NCBI RefSeq assembly: GCF_001685355.1
Contig: NZ_CP016438.1
Span: 6,014,001-6,078,000, forward strand
Source of the DNA: Streptomyces lincolnensis
GTDB taxonomy: Bacteria > Actinomycetota > Actinomycetes > Streptomycetales > Streptomycetaceae
Reading direction: 5' to 3'
DNA: 64,000 nt
Shown: piece by piece, positions 55,861 through 63,803 of the stretch
Layout of the letters: the number at the start of each line of letters is the position of its first letter
Numbering within the stretch: the first letter of the stretch is position 1
Made by a program: the position numbers and the translations under genes
The notes under the pieces: generated by a model
The model's input: only the letters and a program-made list of their open reading frames with translations
Database searches by the model: none
What the model was told of the DNA's origin: nothing

Positions 55861-57504
55861 TCAGGTCCTGACGGACTGGCGGTGCCGGAAGACGTCGCGG
55901 GGGTCCCAGCGCCGCTTGACCTGCTGCAGGCGCCGGTAGTTCCCCTTGAAGTAGAGGTCGTGCCAGGGCACGGACGAGCGGTTGTACCGGGGGTCGCCGA
56001 GGTCGGAGTCGGGGTAGTTCACGTAGCAGCCGTCGGTCCGCCCGTCGGGGACCGGCACTCCGCCGGTGCCGGCGTACACGTCCGCGTAGACCCCGCGTAC
56101 CCAGGCGATGTTGGCGGCGTCGTCGCTCTCGTCGTACCAGTACGTCTCGTAGGTGACCTTCATGATCGAGTCGCGCTGGGCCACGGCCGTCGCGGCCGGG
56201 TCGACCTCGCCGATCCGCCCGCCCGCGGACGGGATGACCAGCCCGGCGATCCGGGCGTTCTGCGGGGACCGGGTCAGGTGCTCGTAGACCGCCTCGATCT
56301 GCTGCCGGGTGAACGGCCTGCGGTGGTACGCCGACTTGTGCTTGCCGCGCATGTTCGGGTCGGTCTGGGTCGGGCTGACCGTGCCCACGTACTGGGTGGC
56401 ACGCAGCCAGGGCAGCCGCTGGGTGGTGGCGTACGCCGACCGGTGCGTCCCGCCGGTGCGCTCGGGTACGCCCGGTGTGTCGCTGACGCCGAGGGCCCGG
56501 TTCAGGCCCGTGAGGAAGTCGGTCAGCAGGCGCGGGGCGTCCGGGACCGTCGCGTCGAGCTGGGCGATCAGGGCGATGTCGCCGGCCGACTGGTGGTTGG
56601 GCATCAGCCAGACGCACATGTCCTTGTACGGCGACGTGACGTCCTTGTGCCGCTCCAGCCAGGAGCCGTAGAACTCCAGCAGCCCGACGAAACCGGCCTT
56701 GCTGACGTCCTCCCAGGGCCACGACGCCATCGTCACGAAGACCTCGGCGGGCGGCCTCGGCAGCAGCCCGCCCGGATCCGGGCCGTCGCTGCCGGGCGTG
56801 CGGAACCAGTACTTCGTGATCACCCCGAAGTTGCCGCCGCCCGCGCCGGTGTGGGCCCAGAACAGGTCGTGGTGGGGGTCGGACGGGTCCCGGCCGGCCA
56901 CGACGCTGCGGGCCCGGCCGGTGTCGTCGACGACCACCACCTCCACGGCGTCGAGGTGGTCGACGGTCAGACCGTGGGCGCGGGAGAGCATTCCGTACCC
57001 GCCGCCGCTGACATGACCGCCGACGCCGACGGAATAGCAGGCGCCGCCGGGAATGGTGACGCCCCAGCCCTCGTAGAGGGTTTCGTAGACGTGGAGCAGC
57101 GTGGCCCCGCCCTCCACGGCGAACGCCCGGCGTTCCTCGTCGAAGGAAACGCCGTTCATCCGCGACATGTTGATGACGACCTCGACCTCGGAATGGAAGA
57201 CGAAGTCCTCGAAGCAGTGTCCGCCGCCCCGGATGCTGATGCGCTTGTCGCGGTCCACCGCGTCCTGCACCAGCTCGACGACCTGGCGTGTCGTCGTCGG
57301 CAGCGCGATGCGTTCCGGAGCCGCGACCCAGCGCTGGTTCAGGCCGGATATCAGGTCGCCGTAGCGGGCGTCGTCCGGCGTCACGGTGACCGCGGCCGCG
57401 CCGGCCGGGGCCGCGGTGGCGGAACCCGTCATCAGGCCGGCGCCGACGCCGACGGCGGCAGCGGACCCGGAGAAGAGCAGACGGCGACGATTCATCGAAC
57501 TCAT
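55861..57504 (-). CDS. Tat-exported FAD-linked oxidoreductase, berberine-bridge-enzyme-like
   Basis: I start at ATG 57504, preceded by a GGGGGG ribosome site, giving 547 residues. The Tat signal MSSMNRRRLLFSGSAAAVGV ends in AxA near residue 30. The FAD domain follows. Both covalent flavin anchors are present: His 96 in IRGGGHCFEDF and Cys 156 in GGACYSVGVGGHVSGGGYG. The C-terminal BBE segment is GCYVNYPDSDLGDPRYN, then WHDLYFKGNYRRLQQVKRRW. It should oxidise a sugar- or cyclitol-like alcohol outside the cell. First gene of the cyclitol operon direction. Confidence 0.9.
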   Translation of the reverse strand: MSSMNRRRLLFSGSAAAVGVGAGLMTGSATAAPAGAAAVTVTPDDARYGDLISGLNQRWVAAPERIALPTTTRQVVELVQDAVDRDKRISIRGGGHCFEDFVFHSEVEVVINMSRMNGVSFDEERRAFAVEGGATLLHVYETLYEGWGVTIPGGACYSVGVGGHVSGGGYGMLSRAHGLTVDHLDAVEVVVVDDTGRARSVVAGRDPSDPHHDLFWAHTGAGGGNFGVITKYWFRTPGSDGPDPGGLLPRPPAEVFVTMASWPWEDVSKAGFVGLLEFYGSWLERHKDVTSPYKDMCVWLMPNHQSAGDIALIAQLDATVPDAPRLLTDFLTGLNRALGVSDTPGVPERTGGTHRSAYATTQRLPWLRATQYVGTVSPTQTDPNMRGKHKSAYHRRPFTRQQIEAVYEHLTRSPQNARIAGLVIPSAGGRIGEVDPAATAVAQRDSIMKVTYETYWYDESDDAANIAWVRGVYADVYAGTGGVPVPDGRTDGCYVNYPDSDLGDPRYNRSSVPWHDLYFKGNYRRLQQVKRRWDPRDVFRHRQSVRT

Positions 57505-57783
57505 GCGGTAAAGCCCCCCGTTCACGATCGAACCCCCTTGTCAGGCGATTCCCGAGGAACGTAGAACGGCGTCCCGCACCGACACAAATGCCTGATCCGG
57601 AGCGCTTATTCGCATGCCGTATTACTCGTTCGGCTCATGCGGGCGGCGCAAGAAACAGTGGCGTAAATCAGCGGGTGGGCGCTGTGCAGTGCCCTCCTTT
57701 CCGCTTTCCCCGCACCCATTCATACGTCCGGGGAAAAAGTCCGAGAAGGCCGCCGGGGGCGCCGGTGCGGCACACTCGGTCGC

Positions 57784-59307
57784 ATGCGTACTGCGTACAG
57801 CGTGGAGACGGTCAGGACAGCCGAACGGGAGCTGATGGCGCGGCTCCCCGACGGGGCGTTGATGCAGCGGGCGGCCGCCGGACTCGCCGCCGCCTGCGCG
57901 GACCTGCTGGGGCGGGTGTACGGCAGCCGGGTCGTGCTGCTCGTCGGCAGCGGGGACAACGGCGGGGACGCGCTGTACGCCGGGGCCCGGCTGGCCCGGC
58001 GCGGCGCGGGCGTCACGGCGGTGCTGCTCGCGCCGGAGCGGGCGCACGCGGGGGGACTCGGGGCGTTGCGGCGGGCGGCGGGACGGGTGGTGGGGGCCGG
58101 CGGGGATGCCGGTGCTGCTGCCTCTGCCGGTGCTACCGGTACTGCCGCTTCCGTCGCTTCCGTCGCTTCCGTCGCTTCCTCCGCTTCCGCCGAGGAGTTG
58201 ATCGCGCGCGCCGATCTCGTCGTCGACGGGATCGTCGGGATCGGGGGGAAGGGGGGACTGCGGCCGGACGCGGAGGCGCTCGCCGCCGCGGCCGGGCGGG
58301 CCCGGGCCGCCGTGGTCGCCGTGGATCTGCCGAGCGGGGTCGACGCGGACACCGGGGAGGTGCGCGGGGCGGCCGTGCGGGCCGATCTGACCGTCACCTT
58401 CGGGACGCACAAGCCGGGGCTGCTGATCGATCCCGCGCGGGAGTACGCCGGGTCGGTGCGGCTCGTCGACATCGGGCTGGGCGAGGTGCTGCCGGACGGG
58501 GCCGAACTGGAGGCGCTGCAACACGCCGACGTGGCGCGGCTGTTGCCGGTGCCGACGGGGGAGAGCGACAAGTACCGGCGTGGCGTCGTCGGTATCGCCG
58601 CCGGGTCCGACCGCTATCCCGGGGCCGCCGTGCTCGCCGTGTCCGGGGCGCTGCGGGGCGGGGCCGGGGCCGTGCGGTACGTGGGGCCCGCCGGGGACGC
58701 GGTGATCGCCCGCTTTCCCGAGACGCTCGTGTCGGACCGGGGGCCGCACAAGGCGGGGCGCGTGCAGGCGTGGGTCGTGGGGCCCGGGGCCGGGGAGGAC
58801 GCGGGGACCGTGGCCGAGGTGGTGGCGGCCGACGTGCCCGTGCTGATCGACGCGGACGGGCTGCGGCTGGCCGACGCCGACGCCGTACGCGCCCGCACCG
58901 CGCCGACCCTGATGACCCCGCACGCCGGAGAGGCCGCCGCCCTTCTCGGCGTGGCCCGCGAGGAGGTCGAGCACGGCCGGCTCGCGGCGGCGCGGGAACT
59001 GGCCGCGCGCTACGACGCCACCGTCCTGCTGAAGGGCTCGACCACGCTGGTCGCCGACCCCGCCGGCGGAGCGGTACGGGTCAACCCCACCGGCACGGCC
59101 TGGCTCGCCACGGCAGGCAGCGGCGACGTCCTGTCCGGGCTCGCCGGGTCCCTGCTCGCCGCGGGGCTCTCCGCGCTGGACGCGGGCAGCGTGGGCGCCT
59201 ACCTCCACGGCCTGGCGGGGCGGTTCGCGGCGGATGGGGCGCCGGTGGGGGCGCATGACGTGGCGGACGCGATCCGGAGGGCGTGGCGGGATGTGTACCT
59301 CGACTGA
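57784..59307 (+). CDS. nnrD: Bifunctional NAD(P)H-hydrate epimerase/dehydratase
   Basis: This enzyme repairs hydrated NAD(P)H. The N-terminal epimerase domain has LLVGSGDNGGDALYAGARLA and VDLPSGVDADTG, and the C-terminal ADP-dependent dehydratase has KYRRGVVGIAAGSDRYPGAA, LMTPHAGEAAALLG and TAGSGDVLSGLAGSLLAAGL. 507 residues. An Ala/Ser/Val insert near 113-135 comes from a 9-bp DNA repeat. CACACT lies seven bases before the ATG (leaderless pattern). Its 3' end is partly copied downstream. Confidence 0.94.
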   Translation: MRTAYSVETVRTAERELMARLPDGALMQRAAAGLAAACADLLGRVYGSRVVLLVGSGDNGGDALYAGARLARRGAGVTAVLLAPERAHAGGLGALRRAAGRVVGAGGDAGAAASAGATGTAASVASVASVASSASAEELIARADLVVDGIVGIGGKGGLRPDAEALAAAAGRARAAVVAVDLPSGVDADTGEVRGAAVRADLTVTFGTHKPGLLIDPAREYAGSVRLVDIGLGEVLPDGAELEALQHADVARLLPVPTGESDKYRRGVVGIAAGSDRYPGAAVLAVSGALRGGAGAVRYVGPAGDAVIARFPETLVSDRGPHKAGRVQAWVVGPGAGEDAGTVAEVVAADVPVLIDADGLRLADADAVRARTAPTLMTPHAGEAAALLGVAREEVEHGRLAAARELAARYDATVLLKGSTTLVADPAGGAVRVNPTGTAWLATAGSGDVLSGLAGSLLAAGLSALDAGSVGAYLHGLAGRFAADGAPVGAHDVADAIRRAWRDVYLD

Positions 59308-59360
59308 GCGGGGCGGGGTGACTGGCCGGTGGCACCGGCCGGCAGCGGCGACGTCGGGCC

Positions 59361-59410
59361 GGCGGGATGTGTTCCTCGGCTGAGAGGGCCGCCTCGGTGA
59401 CTGGCCGGTA
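59361..59410 (+). repeat. Decayed copy of the nnrD 3' end
   Basis: GGCGGGATGTGTTCCTCGGC, then TGAG, and later GTGACTGGCCGGT repeat the end of nnrD (59285 onward: GGCGGGATGTGTACCTCGAC, TGAG, GTGACTGGCCGGT), 76 bases downstream. Just before it, GGCAGCGGCGACGTC matches an internal nnrD stretch at about 59117. It looks like the remains of a duplicated nnrD fragment with an internal deletion. Confidence 0.75.
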
Positions 59411-59469
59411 CGGGTGACCTGCCCGCGCGGCTCCGCCGATCGCCAGGGGCGGCGGGTTTCTCTGATCGC

Positions 59470-60357
59470 ATGATCAGCAGACGTGTCGCCCGTCAGGGCA
59501 TCGCCGTATTGCTCGTCGCGGTGACCGCGCTCCCGGTCGGGACCGCCGCCGCGGACGTGCCGCCTCCCGCCGCCGGACCCGAGGCGGAACTCGTGCCCGG
59601 GGTGCCGCCGGGGCCGTATCAGCCGTGGTTGATCGATACGCCGGACCAGGTGCTCGCGCCGAAGGTGTACACGCCCAGTCGGCAGGAGGAGGCCGTGGAG
59701 CCGGCGGAGGCGGTGGAGGGGACGTACGCGCTGGTGGAGTACGTGCCGCTGGCGGACGCCGTCGCCCGGGTGGCGTGCAGCAAGCAGACCGGGCCGTATC
59801 AGCGGCAGGTCGAGCGGTGGCTGAAGCTGAAGGTGGACGGGAAGCAGTCGGCGGCCGACTGCCGGGTCATCCGCTCCTTCCAGGTGAAGCAGAAGATCAA
59901 GCCCGCCATCGGCTTCGCGGGACCGGTCACCTGGGCGCGGATGCGGTACCTGTCGGCGCGGAAGAACCCGAACGCCGCCGGGAAGTGCCCGGTGCGGACG
60001 TACCGGGTCGCCTGTGTGGACCTCACGCGGCAGCTCACCTGGGTGCAGAAGGGGAAGAAGGTCGTCTTCGGACCGGTGCCGATGAGGAGCGGACGGGCCG
60101 CGTACCCGACCCGGCCCGGCTGGCACAAGGTCTACTGGCGGCACAAGAACCACTGGTCGACGCTGTACAACACGCCCATGCCGTACTCCCAGTTCTTCAG
60201 CGGCGGCCAGGCCTTCCACGCGGTCTACGGCAGCATCCACACCACGGTCGGCTCCATGGGCTGCGTGAACCTGCGGCTCGCCGACGCCCGCAAGCTGTGG
60301 GACGTCCTGAAGAAGGGCGACCGGGTCTATGTATGGGGGAAACGGGTCGGCACGTAG
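59470..60357 (+). CDS. Secreted L,D-transpeptidase-like protein with peptidoglycan-binding domain
   Basis: The 295-residue protein has a signal peptide (MISRRVARQGIAVLLVAVTA, cleavage near 28), a Pro/Glu-rich spacer, a PG_binding_1-like region at about 110-160 (VDGKQSAADCRVIRSFQVKQ) and a C-terminal YkuD-type domain. The active-site stretch reads GSMGCVNLR with Cys near 265; the usual motif is SHGC, so the His before GC is Met here. L,D-transpeptidases cross-link peptidoglycan. It lies in the order nnrD - this gene - alr, all wall or cofactor genes. Confidence 0.82.
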   Translation: MISRRVARQGIAVLLVAVTALPVGTAAADVPPPAAGPEAELVPGVPPGPYQPWLIDTPDQVLAPKVYTPSRQEEAVEPAEAVEGTYALVEYVPLADAVARVACSKQTGPYQRQVERWLKLKVDGKQSAADCRVIRSFQVKQKIKPAIGFAGPVTWARMRYLSARKNPNAAGKCPVRTYRVACVDLTRQLTWVQKGKKVVFGPVPMRSGRAAYPTRPGWHKVYWRHKNHWSTLYNTPMPYSQFFSGGQAFHAVYGSIHTTVGSMGCVNLRLADARKLWDVLKKGDRVYVWGKRVGT

Positions 60358-60402
60358 GCGTCCGGCGGGCTCCCCTGCCCCCTCTGAGACACTGGGGGCG
60401 CG

Positions 60403-61584
60403 ATGAGTGAGACAGCTGCCCCGCGGAGCGCGCCCCTGCGTGCTCGCGCCGAGATCGATCTGGCCGCCCTGCGGGCCAACGTGCGGACCCTGCGCGCCCA
60501 TGCGCCGGGCGCGGCCGTGATGGCCGTGGTGAAGTCCGACGCGTACGGCCACGGGGCGGTGCCGTGTGCCCGCGCGGCGGTCGAGGCGGGGGCCGGCTGG
60601 CTCGGTACGGCGACGCCCGAGGAGGCGCTCGCGCTGCGGGCCGCCGGACTGACCGGGCGGATCATGTGCTGGCTCTGGACGCCCGGCGGGCCGTGGCGAG
60701 AGGCCGTCGAGGCCGACCTGGACGTGGCCGTGAGCGGGATGTGGGCCCTGCGGGAGGTCGTCGCGGCGGCGCGGGAAGCCGGCCGCAGCGCGCGGGTGCA
60801 GCTCAAGGCCGACACCGGGCTCGGCCGCAACGGCTGCCAGCCGGGGGAGGACTGGGCCGAACTGGTCGCCGGCGCGCTGCGCGCCGAGGCCGACGGGCTC
60901 CTCCGGGTCACCGGTGTCTGGTCCCACTTCGCCTGCGCCGACGAACCCGGCCACCCCTCCATCGCCGCCCAGCTCGGCCGTTTCCGGCAGATGCTGGCGT
61001 ACGCCGAGCAGGAGGGTGTCCGCCCCGAGGTGCGGCACATCGCCAACTCGCCCGCCACGCTCACGCTTCCCGAGTCCCACTTCGACCTCGTGCGGACCGG
61101 GATCGCGACGTACGGGATCTCCCCCAGCCCCGAGCTGGGCAGCCCGGCCGACTTCGGACTGCGCCCGGTCATGACGCTCTCGGCGTCCATCGCCCTGGTG
61201 AAGCATGTGCCGGGCGGCCACGGCGTCAGCTACGGCCATCACTACGTCACCCCGGGCGACACCACCCTCGGCCTCGTGCCCGTCGGCTACGCGGACGGCA
61301 TCCCGCGCCACGCCTCCGGCACCGGCCCCGTGCTGGTCGACGGCAAGTGGCGGACCGTGGCGGGGCGGGTGGCCATGGACCAGTTCGTCGTGGACCTCGG
61401 GGGCGACGAGCCCGAGACCGGTACCGAGGCCGTCCTCTTCGGGCCCGGCGACCGCGGTGAGCCCACCGCCGAGGACTGGGCCCAGGCGGCGGGGACGATC
61501 GCGTACGAAATCGTCACCCGGATCGGAACGCGCGTTCCCCGCGTCTATGTGAACGAGGGACAGAACGAGGGACAACCGGGGTAA
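60403..61584 (+). CDS. alr: Alanine racemase
   Basis: Alr makes D-alanine for peptidoglycan using PLP. The 393-residue protein has the PLP-lysine in VMAVVKSDAYGHGAV (Lys 44) and the Tyr region SYGHHYVTPGDTTLGLVPVG, then MDQFVVDLG. Normal length. GACACT nine bases before the ATG, together with GGGGGCG, leaves it open whether the mRNA is leaderless. Confidence 0.96.
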   Translation: MSETAAPRSAPLRARAEIDLAALRANVRTLRAHAPGAAVMAVVKSDAYGHGAVPCARAAVEAGAGWLGTATPEEALALRAAGLTGRIMCWLWTPGGPWREAVEADLDVAVSGMWALREVVAAAREAGRSARVQLKADTGLGRNGCQPGEDWAELVAGALRAEADGLLRVTGVWSHFACADEPGHPSIAAQLGRFRQMLAYAEQEGVRPEVRHIANSPATLTLPESHFDLVRTGIATYGISPSPELGSPADFGLRPVMTLSASIALVKHVPGGHGVSYGHHYVTPGDTTLGLVPVGYADGIPRHASGTGPVLVDGKWRTVAGRVAMDQFVVDLGGDEPETGTEAVLFGPGDRGEPTAEDWAQAAGTIAYEIVTRIGTRVPRVYVNEGQNEGQPG

Positions 61585-61710
61585 CCGCACAGGGCACGTC
61601 AGTCCGGCAAGCCCCGCACCATCCCTGAACACCCGCGTCACAGGCAACACAGACAGCACAGGCATCATGGCGTCCCAGCGATGCCGAAGTCCGGCGAAGA
61701 GGAGCGGTAC

Positions 61711-62961
61711 GTGAGCGAGAGCAGTGCGGAGGCCGTCGTGGACGCCGCCTCGGCCGTCGCCTCCGCCGCCACGGGGGCGGGCGCCGGCTGGCGCAGGGCG
61801 ACCGGGATCGCCGGTGCCGCGATAGGCGTGGTCGCCGCGGGCGCGGCCGCCGGTGTCGCCATAGAGCGGCTCACCGTCGGCCGCGGGATGCGCCAGAAAG
61901 CCCGCCTCGCGCTCGACTCGGCGGGCCCGTACGGCGCGCTGCGCGGCACCCCCGGCAAGGCGTACGCCGACGACGGCACCGAGCTGTACTACGAGGTCGA
62001 CGACGTGGAGCCGGAGGGCGGACCCGCGCCCCGGCGGCGCCGCCTCTTCGGACGCAAGGCCCCCGCCCCGGTCACCGTCGTCTTCAGCCACGGCTACTGC
62101 CTCAGCCAGGACTCCTGGCACTTCCAGCGGGCGGCGCTCAGGGGCGTGGTGCGGACCGTGCACTGGGACCAGCGCAGCCACGGGCGCTCCGGGCGGGGCG
62201 TGGCGCAGGTGCGGGACAAGGAAGCGGTCAGCATCGATCAGCTGGGCCGCGACCTGAAGGCCGTCATCGACGCCGCCGTACCGGACGGGCCGATCGTGCT
62301 GGTCGGGCACTCCATGGGCGGCATGACCGTGATGGCCCTGGCGGACGCCTTCCCCGAGCTGATCCGCGACCGGGTGGTGGCGGTGGCGCTGATCGGTACG
62401 TCGTCGGGGCGGCTCGGCGAGGTGAACTTCGGGCTGCCGGTCGCCGGGGTCAACGCCGTACGGCGGGTGCTGCCCGGCGTACTGAAGGCGCTGGGGCAGC
62501 AGGCCGCCCTGGTGGAGAAGGGGCGGCGGGCCACCGCCGACCTGTTCGCCGGGGTGATCAAGCGGTACTCGTTCGCCTCCCGTGACGTCGACCCGGCCGT
62601 CGCGCGGTTCGCCGAGCGGATGATCGAGGGCACCCCGATCGACGTGGTCGCCGAGTACTACCCGGCGTTCAACGACCACGACAAGACCGAGGCGCTCGCC
62701 CACTTCGCCGGCCTCCCGGTGCTGGTGCTGGCCGGGGTGGGGGACCTCGTCACGCCCAGCGAGCACAGCGAGGCCATCGCCGACCTGCTTCCCGACGCGG
62801 AACTGGTGCTCGTGCCGGACGCCGGGCACCTGGTCATGCTGGAACACCCGGAAGTGGTCACCGACCGTCTCGCCGACCTGCTCACCCGCGCGGGTGCCGT
62901 CCCCGCGGGAGCTACCGTAAATGGCTATGGAAGCACCAGCAGCACCGCACAACCCGGCTGA
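61711..62961 (+). CDS. Alpha/beta hydrolase, membrane-anchored
   Basis: From GTG 61711, which has GAAGAGGAG upstream, the protein has 416 residues; ATG 61681 is an alternative. A Gly/Ala-rich membrane segment lies at about 30-52 (AGAAIGVVAAGAAAGVA). The hydrolase domain starts near 120 with the oxyanion FSHGYCLSQDSW, has the nucleophile GHSMGG (Ser 201) and ends with a late Asp (VGDLVTPSEHS) and His (DAGHLVML). The substrate is unknown. It sits in the usual actinobacterial order alr-hydrolase-tsaE and overlaps tsaE by 41 bases. Confidence 0.88.
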   Translation: MSESSAEAVVDAASAVASAATGAGAGWRRATGIAGAAIGVVAAGAAAGVAIERLTVGRGMRQKARLALDSAGPYGALRGTPGKAYADDGTELYYEVDDVEPEGGPAPRRRRLFGRKAPAPVTVVFSHGYCLSQDSWHFQRAALRGVVRTVHWDQRSHGRSGRGVAQVRDKEAVSIDQLGRDLKAVIDAAVPDGPIVLVGHSMGGMTVMALADAFPELIRDRVVAVALIGTSSGRLGEVNFGLPVAGVNAVRRVLPGVLKALGQQAALVEKGRRATADLFAGVIKRYSFASRDVDPAVARFAERMIEGTPIDVVAEYYPAFNDHDKTEALAHFAGLPVLVLAGVGDLVTPSEHSEAIADLLPDAELVLVPDAGHLVMLEHPEVVTDRLADLLTRAGAVPAGATVNGYGSTSSTAQPG

Positions 62962-63472
62962 CATCGAGATCACCGTCACCTCTCCCGAACAGATGCGGGA
63001 GTTGGGCCGACGCCTGGCCAAGCTGCTGCGCGCAGGCGACCTGGTGATGCTCACCGGGGAACTCGGCGCCGGCAAGACGACACTGACCCGGGGGCTCGGC
63101 GAGGGGCTCGGGGTCCGCGGGGCAGTCACCTCCCCGACCTTCGTGATCGCCCGCGTGCACCCCTCCCTCGGGGAGGGTCCGCCCCTGGTCCACGTGGACG
63201 CGTACCGGCTGGGCGGCGGTCTCGACGAGATGGAGGACCTCGACCTCGACGTCTCGCTGCCCGAGTCGGTGATCGTCGTGGAGTGGGGCGAGGGCAAGGT
63301 CGAGGAGCTGACCGACGACCGGCTGGCGGTCGTCATCCACCGGGCGGTGGGCACTGCGCCTGCGCGGGGGGCGACCCCCGGATCCCCCGAGACGGACGAG
63401 GTGCGGCACGTGACGGTGACCGGTCTGGGCGGGCGCTGGGCCGCGGTGGACCTGAGCGTGCTGTCGGCCTGA
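62921..63472 (+). CDS. tsaE: tRNA threonylcarbamoyladenosine biosynthesis ATPase
   Basis: TsaE is the ATPase of the TsaBDE complex that makes t6A at position 37 of ANN-decoding tRNAs. The 183-residue protein has GELGAGKTT at 46-54, SPTFVIARVHPS and VVEWGEGKVEEL. The N-terminal 15 residues overlap the hydrolase 3' end, and ATG 62927 is an alternative start. tsaB and tsaD are expected nearby but beyond the window. Confidence 0.94.
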   Translation: MAMEAPAAPHNPADIEITVTSPEQMRELGRRLAKLLRAGDLVMLTGELGAGKTTLTRGLGEGLGVRGAVTSPTFVIARVHPSLGEGPPLVHVDAYRLGGGLDEMEDLDLDVSLPESVIVVEWGEGKVEELTDDRLAVVIHRAVGTAPARGATPGSPETDEVRHVTVTGLGGRWAAVDLSVLSA

Positions 63473-63572
63473 CCTCGGAGCGGAGGGTCGGGTTCATGAA
63501 TGTTCCGACAAGACGTCGGCAAGATGTTGCGTCCGGCGACTCGCTCGTGGTCACATGGTGTTCCGTCCGTAC

Positions 63573-63586
63573 TTAGGTCTACCTAA
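63573..63586. promoter_or_regulatory. Palindrome upstream of the 53-residue gene
   Basis: TTAGGT-CT-ACCTAA is a perfect inverted repeat with a two-base centre, 34 bases before the small gene. Its half-sites look like those of DmdR/IdeR iron boxes, but those are spaced about seven bases apart, so it is not a standard iron box. Confidence 0.45.
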
Positions 63587-63619
63587 CTACGCCCGCCCCC
63601 GAACTTACAGGAGGCGTCC

Positions 63620-63781
63620 ATGTCGGCCACCGAGAAGGCCCAGCCGTACCCGGTTGTCGCCGCTGTGTCCATGCGTGACCTGCTGGCGTCCTGCGCCGCC
63701 GCGCACGCGATCTCGACCCCGCCCCGCATGCCGGACCCGCAGACCGCCCAGCGGCCCGCCCAGGACCGCAAGGCGGCCTAG
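63620..63781 (+). CDS. 53-residue protein of unknown function
   Basis: The short gene reads MSATEKAQPYPVVAAVSMRD, then LLASCAAAHAISTPPRMPDP and QTAQRPAQDRKAA. CAGGAGGCGTCC is a strong ribosome site at 63608. A helical first half with SMRDLLASCAAAHAI is followed by a Pro/Gln-rich tail. I do not recognise a family. Codon use is normal for the genome, so it is probably real. Confidence 0.68.
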   Translation: MSATEKAQPYPVVAAVSMRDLLASCAAAHAISTPPRMPDPQTAQRPAQDRKAA

Positions 63782-63803
63782 GACCGGGCGCCGGGGACAG
63801 GCC

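Noticed and set aside
39769..57783. Prophage, integrative element or insertion sequence as carrier of the island
   Set aside because: No integrase, transposase, tRNA target or flanking direct repeat was found at either end.
57622..63522. A minus-strand open frame of nearly 2000 codons opposite nnrD, the L,D-transpeptidase-like gene, alr, hydrolase and tsaE
   Set aside because: It is the antisense shadow of five well-supported genes in very GC-rich DNA. Its product is Arg/Gly/Pro/His-rich with no domain.
63573..63586. Iron box for DmdR/IdeR
   Set aside because: The half-sites TTAGGT and ACCTAA are only two bases apart instead of about seven, so the geometry does not fit.
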